64,000 bases of DNA from an uncultured Roseobacter sp. (GTDB taxonomy: Bacteria; Pseudomonadota; Alphaproteobacteria; Rhodobacterales; Rhodobacteraceae), in NCBI RefSeq assembly GCF_947493125.1, contig NZ_CANLQB010000006.1:1-64000 (forward strand). The letters are read 5' to 3'. This document shows, piece after piece, positions 25,846 to 34,473 of this stretch. The notes below the pieces were generated by a model. That model saw only the letters and a program-made list of their open reading frames with translations, did not search any database and had not been told where the DNA came from. Position 1 is the first letter of the stretch. Every line of letters begins with the position of its first letter. The position numbers and the translations under genes are program-made.

Positions 25846-26838
25846 TCAGTTCAGCGCCGCATCGGTGATGTCATGGGTCCAGGCGCCTTCCGGCTCCTTG
25901 GTGATCACCGGGTCCGACCCACCGGACAGCAGCGAGGCCACCGTGCGCTCATAGTCCGCCGGGTCCAGCGCGCCGTTGCTGCCCGCGGTCAGCTTGGCGA
26001 TCTCACCCATCATGCGCTTTTGATGCTCTTCGGTCTGTGCCCCGCTGGCATCATTGTCGAGCACGATCTCCGCGGCCTCATCCGGGTTCTCCTCGGCATA
26101 CTTCCAGCCCTTCATCGAGGCCCGCACAAAGCGCACCATCTTGTCCTTGAAGGCCGGATCCTCGAGGTTCTCCTCCAGCACATAGAGCCCATCTTCCAGC
26201 GTTGCGACCCCCTGGTCCTCATACTTGAACACCGTCAGATCATCGGGCGTGAGCCCCGCATCGATCACCTGCCAATACTCGTTGTAGGTCATGGTCGAGA
26301 CACAGGCCGCCTGCCCCTGCAAAAGCGGGTCGACGTTGAACCCCTGCTTGAGCACGGTCACGCCAGTGTCCGAGCCATCGGTCGGGATGTCGAGCTTGCT
26401 CATCCAGCTCAGGAAGGGGAACTCATTGCCAAAGAACCAGACACCGAGCGTCTTGCCCGCAAAGTCCTCCGTGCTGGTCACACCCGCATCCTTGCGGCAG
26501 GTCAGCATCATGCCGGACGACTTGAACGGCTGCGCGATGTTCACCATGCCCAGGCCCTTTTCACGTGCGGCCAGCGCCGCGGGCATCCACTCCACGGTCA
26601 CATCCGCACCGCCGCCCGCCAGCACCTGCGTGGGTGCGATATCCGGCCCGCCCGGGTTGATGGTCACATCGAGGTCTTCCTCCTCGTAGAACCCCTTGTC
26701 GAGCGCCACATAGTAGCCCGCGAACTGAGCCTGCGTGACCCATTTCAGCTGCAGCGTGACCTCGTCGGCGGCCTGCGCCGCGACGCTCCAGACGCCTAAC
26801 GCCGCGCCTGCGGCCAGTGTTGTCATCAGTTTCATCAT
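25846..26838 (-). CDS. ABC transporter substrate-binding protein, NMT1/THI5-like
   Basis: 330 residues with a Sec signal (TTLAAGAALGVWSVAAQAAD). The mature protein is an NMT1/THI5-type binding protein: VTLQLKWVTQAQFAGYYVAL near the N-terminus and GADVTVEWMPAALAAREKGL later are typical. This family binds pyrimidine-like ligands, such as hydroxymethylpyrimidine precursors, riboflavin or hydantoins. Because the same strand upstream carries dihydropyrimidinase and carbamoyl-amide hydrolase, uptake of a pyrimidine base or its reduced form is the best guess. It is last in a unit with two permeases and an ATPase, followed by an intrinsic terminator. Confidence 0.9.
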   Translation of the reverse strand: MMKLMTTLAAGAALGVWSVAAQAADEVTLQLKWVTQAQFAGYYVALDKGFYEEEDLDVTINPGGPDIAPTQVLAGGGADVTVEWMPAALAAREKGLGMVNIAQPFKSSGMMLTCRKDAGVTSTEDFAGKTLGVWFFGNEFPFLSWMSKLDIPTDGSDTGVTVLKQGFNVDPLLQGQAACVSTMTYNEYWQVIDAGLTPDDLTVFKYEDQGVATLEDGLYVLEENLEDPAFKDKMVRFVRASMKGWKYAEENPDEAAEIVLDNDASGAQTEEHQKRMMGEIAKLTAGSNGALDPADYERTVASLLSGGSDPVITKEPEGAWTHDITDAALN

Positions 26839-26858
26839 ACTCTCCTTGTTTGGTCTTT

Positions 26859-27701
26859 TTATGTGTGTCTTTGAGACGGGTGCCAGAAGGTCACCGCCCG
26901 TTCGATCAGCGCCACGAGCCCGTAGAACGCCGATCCCGCCACCGCCGCGACAACAATTTCCGCCCAGACCAGATCAAGCGCAAGCTGTCCGACGGAGGTG
27001 GATATCCGAAACCCCATCCCGCGGATGGGAGAGCCGAAAAATTCCGCAACAATCGCCCCGATGAGGGCCAGTGTACTGGCAATCTTCAGCCCGTTGAAGA
27101 TGAAGGGCATCGCCGCGGGCAGCCGCAGCTTCAAGAGCGTCGCCCAATACCCGGCGGCATAGGTGCGCATCAGGTCCCGCTGCATGGCCGAGCTGTCGGC
27201 CAGTCCCTGTACCGTGTTCACCAGCATCGGAAAGAACACCATCACCACGACGACGGCGGCCTTTGACTGCCAGTCAAACCCAAACCACATCACGAGGATG
27301 GGCGCCATGCCGATCACCGGTAGGGCGGCCACGAAGTTGCCCACCGGCAAAAGCCCCCGGCGCAGGAAGTCGAACCGGTCCACCAGGATCGCCATGAGGA
27401 AGGCCGACCCGCAGCCAATCGCATAGCCACTCAGCGCGCCCTTGATCACCGTCTGCACGAAATCCTCCCAGAGGATATCGGTCGAGGCCACGAAGCGCAC
27501 GGCAATCATCGACGGCGCGGGCAGCAGGACGGGGCTGATCTCCAGCCCGCGCACCAGACCCTCCCAGATGGCAATCAGCGTGATCCCGAAGATGAGCGGC
27601 ACCGCCAGCCGGGTTCCTTGCGTCCGGGGCCGCGCCGCCAGGCGCGCGTTCAGCCACCACCCCAGCGCCCAGGCGCCAAATGCAAAGGCAAGCCAACTCA
27701 T
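26859..27701 (-). CDS. ABC transporter permease
   Basis: 280 residues with about six membrane segments. The BPD_transp_1 EAA loop is visible around residues 180-215 (RTYAAGYWATLLKLRLPAAM then FNGLKIASTLALIGAIVAEF). The protein pairs with the second permease to form the inner-membrane channel of the NMT1/THI5-type importer. Its start overlaps the stop of the upstream permease by 4 bases (ATGA), so both are made together. The substrate is inferred from the operon to be a pyrimidine. Confidence 0.9.
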   Translation of the reverse strand: MSWLAFAFGAWALGWWLNARLAARPRTQGTRLAVPLIFGITLIAIWEGLVRGLEISPVLLPAPSMIAVRFVASTDILWEDFVQTVIKGALSGYAIGCGSAFLMAILVDRFDFLRRGLLPVGNFVAALPVIGMAPILVMWFGFDWQSKAAVVVVMVFFPMLVNTVQGLADSSAMQRDLMRTYAAGYWATLLKLRLPAAMPFIFNGLKIASTLALIGAIVAEFFGSPIRGMGFRISTSVGQLALDLVWAEIVVAAVAGSAFYGLVALIERAVTFWHPSQRHT

Positions 27702-28558
27702 GCCATGCCCATCCGCCTGAGCGTCACCCGCTGCAGGAGCCCGATGATTGCTACCAGCGCCGCCGCAAGCACAGCCGCCATGATCAGCGCCGACCAGATC
27801 TGGATCGTCTGCCCGTAATAGCTCCCCGCCAGCAGCCGCGCGCCCAGCCCCGCCACCGCGCCCGTCGGCAATTCACCCACGATGGCCCCCACCAGCGAGG
27901 CCGCCATCCCGATCTTCAGCGAGGTAAAGAGATAGGGCATCGAGGACGGCAACCGCAGCCGCCAGAACATCTGGCTGGGCGAGGCATTCCACGTCCGCAT
28001 CTGATCCAGCTGCATCGCATCCGGGCTGCGCAGCCCCTTGACCATGCCCACGACGACCGGGAAGAACGACAGATACATCGAAATCATGGCCTTGGGCAGC
28101 AGCCCGGAAATCCCCACCGCATTCAGCACCACGATGATCATCGGCGCAATCGCGAGGATCGGGATGGTCTGGCTCGCGATCACCCAGGGCATCACCGACA
28201 TATCCATCGTGCGGTTGTAGACAATCCCCACCGCCAGCGCGATCCCGAGCCCCGTCCCCAGCGCAAACCCCAGCAGCGTCGCACTCAACGTAATCCAGGA
28301 ATGATAAATCAGCGACCGCTTCGAGGTAATCTTCTTCTCAACCGTCGTGTCCCAGATTTCCACGCCGACCTGATGCGGCGCAGGCAACTTCGGCTTCTCC
28401 TGGCTCCAGGTGTCCGCCACCAGCGCCACAACGCCCAACTCCTCGCCCGAGCGGGTCGCCTTGTCATAAGCCCAGGCCGCATTCAGCCAGATCGCCGCGA
28501 GATACCAGATCGCAAATATGGCGGCGACAACGGTAAGAACAGGCACAACACTACGCAT
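27698..28558 (-). CDS. ABC transporter permease
   Basis: 286 residues. A hydrophobic N-terminal helix (VVPVLTVVAAIFAIWYLAAI) is followed by a periplasmic insertion and a BPD_transp_1 core of about five helices. Its EAA loop reads RTWNASPSQMFWRLRLPSSM followed by PYLFTSLKIGMAASLVGAI. It differs from the downstream permease mainly in the larger periplasmic part. Start 28558 overlaps the end of a small membrane-protein gene by 8 bases. Part of the presumed pyrimidine importer. Confidence 0.9.
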   Translation of the reverse strand: MRSVVPVLTVVAAIFAIWYLAAIWLNAAWAYDKATRSGEELGVVALVADTWSQEKPKLPAPHQVGVEIWDTTVEKKITSKRSLIYHSWITLSATLLGFALGTGLGIALAVGIVYNRTMDMSVMPWVIASQTIPILAIAPMIIVVLNAVGISGLLPKAMISMYLSFFPVVVGMVKGLRSPDAMQLDQMRTWNASPSQMFWRLRLPSSMPYLFTSLKIGMAASLVGAIVGELPTGAVAGLGARLLAGSYYGQTIQIWSALIMAAVLAAALVAIIGLLQRVTLRRMGMA

Positions 28559-28772
28559 CTGTCCTACCTCTCAACCAAAGCCAGCGAGCTGTGGGGATGA
28601 CAAGCACGAGTATCAGTCCCAAAAACTGCATGGTCCAAACTGCATCCGAACATTGGTTTGCGGGCATTTTCCAACAGCCTAGATTGCGATAGTCGCTCGC
28701 TGCGGCAAAGAAGACCAGCGCCGCCAATGCACCAAGCAATGCAAACACCAAGGACATGAGCCGCGCGATCAC
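28551..28772 (-). CDS. Small two-helix membrane protein in the transporter operon
   Basis: A GTG at 28772 with GGGAGG seven bases upstream is the best start, giving 73 residues (MIARLMSLVFALLGALAALV). Two hydrophobic helices flank a short loop with two cysteines (GCWKMPANQCSD). The 3' end overlaps the downstream permease start. It sits between the ATPase and permease genes of one ABC system, so it may assist the transporter. This is inference from position, and no family was recognised. Confidence 0.6.
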   Translation of the reverse strand: MIARLMSLVFALLGALAALVFFAAASDYRNLGCWKMPANQCSDAVWTMQFLGLILVLVIPTARWLWLRGRTDA

Positions 28773-28841
28773 TTGCACCCCTCCCGCTTCACCCTCCGGC
28801 AAATACTCCCCCCGGAGGGCCGATCAACAGTCGGTCGCCAC

Positions 28842-29672
28842 TCAGTCATCCAGATGCCCCGCGCGCAACCCTTCCCGGACACGATGCGCCACCTCCAGAA
28901 ACTCAGGGCTATCCCGGATGTCCAAAGGCCGTTCCTTCGGCAGCGGGCTCTCGATCACATCCGTAATCCGACCCGGGCGCGGCGACATCACGACGATCTT
29001 CGTGCTGAGATACACCGCCTCCGGGATCGAATGCGTGACAAAGGCAATGGTCTTCTGTGTCCGCGCCCAAAGGTGCAGCAGCTGCTCGTTCAGGTGATCT
29101 CGCACAATCTCATCGAGCGCCCCAAAGGGCTCGTCCATCAAGAGAATATCCGCGTCAAACGCCAGCGCCCGCGCAATCGACGCGCGCTGCTGCATGCCGC
29201 CCGACAGCTGCCACGGATACTTCTTCTCAAAGCCGGAGAGCTCCACCAGCTCCAGCACGCGCGCGACCCGCTCAGACTGATCTGCTTTGGAATACCCCAT
29301 GATCTCCAGCGGCAACCGGATGTTCCCGCCAATCGTCCGCCAGGGATAAAGCCCAGCTGCCTGAAACACATAGCCGTAAGCCCGCGACTTACGCGCCGCC
29401 TCGGGCGACACCCCATTCACGGTGATCTCACCCCCGGTCGGATGCTCCAGATCCGCCATACAGCGCAAAAACGTGGTCTTCCCACAGCCCGACGGCCCGA
29501 TGAAGCTGACGAACTCTCCCTTGTCGATCTGCAAGGAGACATCCTTCAGCGCATGCACCGGTCCATCGTTCGTCTGAAATGTCAGATCGAGATTCTGCGC
29601 CTCGATCACAGGGCGACTCGCAGCAGTCGCTTCGGAAAATATCGAGCCACTTGGTGAACGTTCTGGAATCAT
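28842..29672 (-). CDS. ABC transporter ATP-binding protein
   Basis: 276 residues of the nitrate/sulfonate/thiamine-precursor (TauB/SsuB/ThiZ) type. Walker A GPSGCGKTTFLR is at about residue 62, the Q-loop is in YVFQAAGLYPW, the signature is LSGGMQQRASIARAL, and Walker B is ILLMDEPFGALDEI, followed by the H-loop VTHSIPEAV. It energises uptake through the two permeases encoded downstream. It belongs to the same direction of transcription as the pyrimidine degradation genes. Confidence 0.93.
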   Translation of the reverse strand: MIPERSPSGSIFSEATAASRPVIEAQNLDLTFQTNDGPVHALKDVSLQIDKGEFVSFIGPSGCGKTTFLRCMADLEHPTGGEITVNGVSPEAARKSRAYGYVFQAAGLYPWRTIGGNIRLPLEIMGYSKADQSERVARVLELVELSGFEKKYPWQLSGGMQQRASIARALAFDADILLMDEPFGALDEIVRDHLNEQLLHLWARTQKTIAFVTHSIPEAVYLSTKIVVMSPRPGRITDVIESPLPKERPLDIRDSPEFLEVAHRVREGLRAGHLDD

Positions 29673-29681
29673 TAACTCATT

Positions 29682-29963
29682 TCAACTCTTTAGAGCGCTG
29701 AGGCGCTTCCATGTACTAAATGCCAAGAACCCAGTCAGCAGAGGACCAACCACGTAAATGAATAGCCTATCTATTCCGCCCGTCGGAGCGTCACATGGAA
29801 AGATCATCATACCTTCGCCATGCTCGCCTGTTGGGGGAGGAACATAGACTGGTTCTTGAGAGCAAATCAGGTGTCCATTGATTACCCAATACAACATTGC
29901 CGAAGAAGCCAGTACCCCTAGCGCCACACCCACTTTGGGAGACCATTTCCCAATCAATTTCAT
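29682..29963 (-). CDS. Small two-helix membrane protein after the dihydropyrimidinase gene
   Basis: 93 residues from ATG 29963 (MKLIGKWSPKVGVALG). Two hydrophobic helices (VALGVLASSAMLYWVI and LFIYVVGPLLTGFLAF) flank a periplasmic-size loop with two cysteines (ICSQEP, FPCDAP) and a glycine/proline-rich centre. Codon use is slightly more AT-rich than the enzymes around it. Like the small protein at 28551-28772 it lies inside the pyrimidine unit, but the two are not obviously homologous. Function unknown. Confidence 0.6.
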   Translation of the reverse strand: MKLIGKWSPKVGVALGVLASSAMLYWVINGHLICSQEPVYVPPPTGEHGEGMMIFPCDAPTGGIDRLFIYVVGPLLTGFLAFSTWKRLSALKS

Positions 29964-30034
29964 GCCGCCAACGACCAACCGTAGTAACCCATGGCCATCA
30001 ACAGAAAGGTGCCAACCAGGATGGCCTGCAACGA

Positions 30035-31495
30035 TCAAATCCCCGCCGGAATATTCATCGGATCGCGCTCGATCATCTTCGGCGCGGTCAGCGCTTTCCA
30101 CTTCGACAACGCCGTGTGCGCGCTCGGGAAGGCGGGCCGCGGGATGAACCGCCCGCGCCCCGGGTTCGGCTGCGAGTTCTGCCCCCAGGCCCAAATCACC
30201 TCGCCCCGGTTCAGCGTATAGCGGCTCTGCGCTTTCACCTCGAAGCCCTCGAAGACGTTGTAATCCAAAACCGAATGGTGGTTCGACGGCGAGATTGTCT
30301 TGGTGATCTTCGGATCCCAGACCACGATATCCGCATCCGCCCCTTCCACAATCGCGCCCTTGCGCGGGTAGATGTTCAGGATCTTCGCCACATTGGTCGA
30401 GGTGCAGGCGACAAACTCATTCGGCGTCAGCCGCCCCGTCTCCACCCCTTCTGTCCAGAGCACGGCGAGGCGTTCCTCCAGCCCGTTCGAGCCGTTGGGA
30501 ATGATCCGGAAGTCATTGCGCCCCGCGCGCTTCTGCTCGGTGTTGAAGGCCGCATGATCCGTCGCCACCACCTGCAGCGATCCCGCCTGTAGCCCGGCCC
30601 AAAGCGAGTCCTGATGGTCCTTCGACCGGAAAGGGGGCGACATCACCCGCCGCGCCGCGTGGTCCCAGTCGGTGTTGAAATACTCGCTCTCATCCAGCGT
30701 CAGGAACTGGATCAGCGGCTCACCATAGACCCGCATGCCCTTCTGCCGCGCGCGCCGGATCGCCTCATGCGCCTGCTCGCAGGACACATGCACAATATAA
30801 AGCGGCACGCCCGCTGCATCGGCAATCATGATCGCCCGGTTCGCAGCCTCACCTTCCACCTCGGGTGGCCGCGAATAGGCGTGCCCCTCCGGTCCAGTGA
30901 TCCCCTCGTTGAAATACTTCTCCTGCAGAGCGGCCACCACATCCCCGTTCTCCGCATGCACCATAGGCAGCGCGCCCAGTTCCGCACAACGCTGGAACGA
31001 GGCGAACATCTCGTCATCCTCCACCATCAGCGCGCCCTTGTAGGCCATGAAGTGCTTGAAGGAGTTCACGCCCATCTCCACGGCGTCCTTCATCTCGTTG
31101 AAGACATTCTCGTTCCAGCCCGTGATCGCCATGTGATAGCCCACGTCAGAGCAGATCTGCGGCGCGGACTTGCGATGCCATTCGTTGATCGCGTTCTTGA
31201 TCGAGCCGTCCGCGCCCGGCAGGCAGAAATCCACCACCATCGTGGTGCCACCCACCGCCGCCGCCCAGGTGCCGGACTCAAAGGTCTCGGCGGCGGTCGT
31301 GCCCATGAACGGCATCTCCAGATGCGTATGCGGGTCGATCCCGCCAGGGATCACATAGGCCCCTTCCGCATCGATATACTCATCGCCCGAAAGATCCTCA
31401 CCAATCTCCTTGATGATCTCCCCTTCGATCAGCACGTCCGCTGTCCAGGTCCGGTCCGCCGTGCAGACCTGACCGCCCTTGATCACCTTGGTCAT
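30035..31495 (-). CDS. hydA: Dihydropyrimidinase (D-hydantoinase)
   Basis: 486 residues, full length. Metal ligands of the binuclear amidohydrolase are all visible: GGIDPHTHLEMPF (two histidines), FKHFMAYKGALMV with the lysine that becomes carboxylated, MVHAENGD, IVHVSCEQAHE, and the aspartate in VVATDHAAF. It hydrolyses dihydrouracil or dihydrothymine to N-carbamoyl-beta-amino acids, the second step of the reductive pyrimidine pathway. It follows the N-carbamoyl amide hydrolase gene and a small unknown gene, and lies in the same locus as preA/preT, which perform the first step. Confidence 0.95.
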   Translation of the reverse strand: MTKVIKGGQVCTADRTWTADVLIEGEIIKEIGEDLSGDEYIDAEGAYVIPGGIDPHTHLEMPFMGTTAAETFESGTWAAAVGGTTMVVDFCLPGADGSIKNAINEWHRKSAPQICSDVGYHMAITGWNENVFNEMKDAVEMGVNSFKHFMAYKGALMVEDDEMFASFQRCAELGALPMVHAENGDVVAALQEKYFNEGITGPEGHAYSRPPEVEGEAANRAIMIADAAGVPLYIVHVSCEQAHEAIRRARQKGMRVYGEPLIQFLTLDESEYFNTDWDHAARRVMSPPFRSKDHQDSLWAGLQAGSLQVVATDHAAFNTEQKRAGRNDFRIIPNGSNGLEERLAVLWTEGVETGRLTPNEFVACTSTNVAKILNIYPRKGAIVEGADADIVVWDPKITKTISPSNHHSVLDYNVFEGFEVKAQSRYTLNRGEVIWAWGQNSQPNPGRGRFIPRPAFPSAHTALSKWKALTAPKMIERDPMNIPAGI

Positions 31496-31510
31496 CTCAT
31501 CTCTCCCATC

Positions 31511-31834
31511 TCAGACAGACCCGAAACACCCCAGCGCCGTCCCGTGCACGCCGATGTCCAAAGGCCCAAAATCACTCTCCACGCAGAGCGAAAAATACCC
31601 GGCAACCGGCATATACATCACCCGGTAATCGCCATCGCCCTGCGTCACGCTCCAGCAGTCCTGCGTGATTCCGCCGGAGAAGTTCACTTTCATCTTGCGC
31701 GGCGGGCAAAGCACCTCGCGCATCATCTCGGCCGTCTTGCGCAGATCCATGTCGGTGCCGTCCATCGCTTCGGTCAGCTCCGCCTCGACCAGCGCCGAGA
31801 CCCGCTCCGCAAGAGTCAGATCGGGCGTGATCAC
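31511..31834 (-). CDS. Small unknown protein between the two pyrimidine hydrolase genes
   Basis: A GTG start at 31834 overlaps the TGA of the upstream hydrolase gene (GTGA), giving 107 residues. The sequence is soluble: a helical N-terminus (TLAERVSALVEAELTEAM), then probable strands with MKVNFSGGITQDCWSVTQGD and YRVMYMPVAGYFSLCVES. The tight coupling on one side and a 15-base gap to hydA on the other make it a regular operon member, perhaps accessory to the pathway. No family is recognised. Confidence 0.65.
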   Translation of the reverse strand: MITPDLTLAERVSALVEAELTEAMDGTDMDLRKTAEMMREVLCPPRKMKVNFSGGITQDCWSVTQGDGDYRVMYMPVAGYFSLCVESDFGPLDIGVHGTALGCFGSV

Positions 31835-33081
31835 CCGACAATCTCCGCTGTCTCCACAACCGCGTGCAGCAGCACATCTGCCCCCGCCATGGCCCATTCC
31901 TTCGAAATCTCTTCCGCCTCGTTGTGACTCAAGCCATCCACGCAAGGACACATCACCATGGCCGTGGGTGCGACGCGGTTGATCCAGCAGGCGTCATGCC
32001 CCGCGCCGGAAATCAGGTTCATATGGGAATAGCCCAACCGCTCCGCCGCCGAGCGCACGGCCCGCACACAGCCCTCGTCAAAGGCCACCGGATCGAACCC
32101 GCCCACCTTCTCAAAGGCAATCTCCAGCCCCATGTCATCGGCCACCCGCTGGCCCTCGACACGCAGCCGCGCCTCCATATCCTCGATTACAGCCAGATCG
32201 GGCGACCGGAAATCGACGGTGAACACAACCTTGCCCGGGATCACGTTGCGCGAGTTTGGATAGACGTCGATATGCCCGGCTGCCCCCACCGCATGGGGCG
32301 CGTGTGACCAGGCAATCTCGTCAACCTTCTCCAGCACCCGCGCCATCCCGAGGCCCGCATTCTTGCGCATCGGCATCGGCGTCGACCCGGTGTGGCTGTC
32401 CTTGCCGGTGATCGTCACCTCGGTCCAGCTCAACCCCTGCCCATGGGTGACCACACCAATATCCTTGCTTTCCGCTTCCAGAATGGGCCCCTGCTCAATG
32501 TGCAACTCGAAGAAGGCGTGCATCTTGCGCGCGCCCACCTCTTCTTCACCGCGCCAGCCAATGCGCTTTAGCTCATCGCCAAAGCTCTTGCCCTCCGCGT
32601 CCACCCGGTCGTAGGCCCAGTCCTGCGTGTGAATGCCCGCAAACACGCCCGAGGACAGCATCGCAGGCGCATAGCGCGTGCCCTCCTCATTGGTGAAATT
32701 CGTCACCACAATCGGGTGCCTGGTCTTCACGCCCAGATCGTTCAGCGTGCGGATGATCTCCAGTCCCCCGAGCACGCCCAGCACCCCGTCATACTTGCCC
32801 CCGGTCGGCTGCGTGTCGAGGTGGCTGCCCACGTAGACAGGCAGCGCCTCAGGGTCGGTCCCCTCGCGCCGCGCGAACATATTGCCCATCTGGTCGAGCC
32901 CCATCTCGCAACCCGCCGCCTCGCACCAGCTTTGAAACAACGCGCGGCCTTCGGCGTCCTCATCCGTGAGCGTCTGGCGGTTGTTGCCCCCCGCCACGCC
33001 AGGGCCGATCTTGGCCATCTCCATCAGGCTGTCCCAGAGCCGGTCGGGGTTGATCTTCAGGTTCTGTCCGGGCGCGGGCAT
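31831..33081 (-). CDS. Zn-dependent N-carbamoyl amide hydrolase (beta-ureidopropionase type)
   Basis: 416 residues from ATG 33081 (MPAPGQNLKINPDRLW). M20-type metal-binding residues appear in YVGSHLDTQPTGGKYDGVLG, TNFTNEEGTRYAPAML, HIEQGPILE and ISGAGHDACWI. The family (HyuC/AmaB) cleaves N-carbamoyl-beta-alanine or N-carbamoyl-L-amino acids to CO2, ammonia and the amino acid, the third step after hydantoinase. It is first in the long minus-strand unit that continues into hydA and the ABC importer. A RutR-like operator (33127-33142) lies 45 bp upstream. Confidence 0.93.
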   Translation of the reverse strand: MPAPGQNLKINPDRLWDSLMEMAKIGPGVAGGNNRQTLTDEDAEGRALFQSWCEAAGCEMGLDQMGNMFARREGTDPEALPVYVGSHLDTQPTGGKYDGVLGVLGGLEIIRTLNDLGVKTRHPIVVTNFTNEEGTRYAPAMLSSGVFAGIHTQDWAYDRVDAEGKSFGDELKRIGWRGEEEVGARKMHAFFELHIEQGPILEAESKDIGVVTHGQGLSWTEVTITGKDSHTGSTPMPMRKNAGLGMARVLEKVDEIAWSHAPHAVGAAGHIDVYPNSRNVIPGKVVFTVDFRSPDLAVIEDMEARLRVEGQRVADDMGLEIAFEKVGGFDPVAFDEGCVRAVRSAAERLGYSHMNLISGAGHDACWINRVAPTAMVMCPCVDGLSHNEAEEISKEWAMAGADVLLHAVVETAEIVG

Positions 33082-33126
33082 TGCTGGGGTCCTTCCTGGC
33101 AGTGCTGGTGTTGACCTATGGCAATT

Positions 33127-33142
33127 TTTACCATTTGGTAAA
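33127..33142. promoter_or_regulatory. RutR-like operator between the hydrolase and regulator genes
   Basis: TTTACCATTTGGTAAA is a perfect 7-bp inverted repeat around two central bases. It has the same geometry as the known RutR site TTGACCA-NN-TGGTCAA. It lies between the hydrolase gene (minus, start 33081) and the TetR-family gene (plus, start about 33261), so the regulator could control both directions. A near-identical site precedes preT at 37184-37199. Confidence 0.75.
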
Positions 33143-33260
33143 GACACGATTGCGGCTAGGATATGCCAAGTCAAGACTTCCTTTTGCGCAGGTCTCATGG
33201 GAGTGTATCTGCATAGTCTGAAATGCCAAATTTTGCAGCAGCCCCTTGCGGAGACCGCCC

Positions 33261-33878
33261 TTGCCCGACGGTGTAGAGAAGAAGCCCAGCCGGATCCAGC
33301 AACGCAACCGCCGCCGCATTCTCGATGCCGCCCTCGATGTCTTCTCCAAGCACGGCTACCGGGGCGCAACCCTCGACCAGATCGCCGAGGCCGCAGGGCT
33401 CAGCAAGCCGAACATTCTTTACTATTTCGACGGCAAGGAAGAGATCCACCTGACGCTGCTGAACCAGCTGATGGAGACCTGGCTGGACCCGCTGGTAACA
33501 CTTGATCCCAAAGGCGACCCGCTGGAGGAGATCCTGGGCTACGTGCAGCGCAAGCTCGACATGGCCCGCGACCTGCCCCGCGAGAGCCGGCTTTTCGCCG
33601 GTGAGATCCTGCAAGGCGCGCCCCGCATGGCGCCGCATCTGGTTGCGGATCTACAGCCGCTCTTCGATGAAAAATGTTCAGTGATAAAGGCTTGGATGGA
33701 TCAGGGCGCGCTGGCCGCGGTGGATCCCCGGCACCTGATCTTCTCGATCTGGGCCACCACCCAGCATTATGCGGACTTCGACGCGCAGGTACGTGTGCTG
33801 CTGCGCGACGACCCGCAGGGACACGAAAGCGCAGGGCAGTATCTGCGGACGATGTTTACGCGTCTGCTGACCCCTTAA
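33261..33878 (+). CDS. rutR: TetR-family regulator, RutR-like
   Basis: About 205 residues. The TTG at 33261 has GGAG eight bases before it and is the preferred start; another TTG at 33246 is possible and no ATG is available. The TetR helix-turn-helix covers NRRRILDAALDVFSKHGYRG and TLDQIAEAAGLSKPNILYYF. The C-terminal domain, with LFAGEILQGAPRM and IWATTQHYADFDAQV, resembles RutR (YcdC), which senses uracil and thymine and represses pyrimidine degradation. The matching palindromes at 33127 and 37184 support this. The effector here is inferred. Confidence 0.85.
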   Translation: MPDGVEKKPSRIQQRNRRRILDAALDVFSKHGYRGATLDQIAEAAGLSKPNILYYFDGKEEIHLTLLNQLMETWLDPLVTLDPKGDPLEEILGYVQRKLDMARDLPRESRLFAGEILQGAPRMAPHLVADLQPLFDEKCSVIKAWMDQGALAAVDPRHLIFSIWATTQHYADFDAQVRVLLRDDPQGHESAGQYLRTMFTRLLTP

Positions 33879-33994
33879 CCTCCCGGTAACCTTGGCGCCA
33901 GAAACCCGAGGCCGTTAAGACCCCGTTAGGATTCATATTGGCTTAATAGTTCCCGGGTGGCGGCTTCAGACTGTGATCAAGATTGGAGCTTACC

Positions 33995-34468
33995 ATGAGT
34001 GCGATATCATTTAACGCCCCATATGCGCCACAGCCCGTGGCCCCGGCCCAAACCGACGCGCAAAACGCGGCGCTGGCCAACATGGCGCCTCTTGCCAAAT
34101 CCGCGTCGGGCAACGGCGCGAACATGTCGTCGGACCACTCGGGCCAGGGCGCTGGCAATGGCACGGGGACGGGCGGTGCACAACTCGCGGCGCTGCTGAA
34201 ACGGGGCCGCGTGGCGATGCCCCCTGTGGATGCGTCGCCCAAGTCGGTGGTCGAAGCACAGGCGGACAACAAGGTGCCCGACGCCTTCCTCGAACAGCAG
34301 GCCAAGATCCGCGCCGAGTCGAAAGCGCTGCAAGAGGCGCAGGATGCACAGCGCGCCGCAGACCGAGCCGCTGCCGCCGCAGAGGCCGCCGCCAAAGCCG
34401 CCGAACCACAGGTCGATCTGCCCAACCCGCTCCCGACCGCACCGATCCTGCAGGGTGACGACGCCTGA
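33995..34468 (+). CDS. Unknown alanine-rich soluble protein
   Basis: 157 residues from ATG 33995 (MSAISFNAPYAPQ). The sequence has low complexity. The first half is rich in Ala, Gly and Asn (GNGANMSSDHSGQGAGNGTG), the second half is a charged alanine-rich helix (AQDAQRAADRAAAAAEAAAK), and a proline-rich tail follows. No signal peptide or domain was recognised. It is convergent with preA, whose stop is five bases away. It probably has its own promoter in the gap 33879-33994. Confidence 0.6.
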   Translation: MSAISFNAPYAPQPVAPAQTDAQNAALANMAPLAKSASGNGANMSSDHSGQGAGNGTGTGGAQLAALLKRGRVAMPPVDASPKSVVEAQADNKVPDAFLEQQAKIRAESKALQEAQDAQRAADRAAAAAEAAAKAAEPQVDLPNPLPTAPILQGDDA

Positions 34469-34473
34469 GGCCG

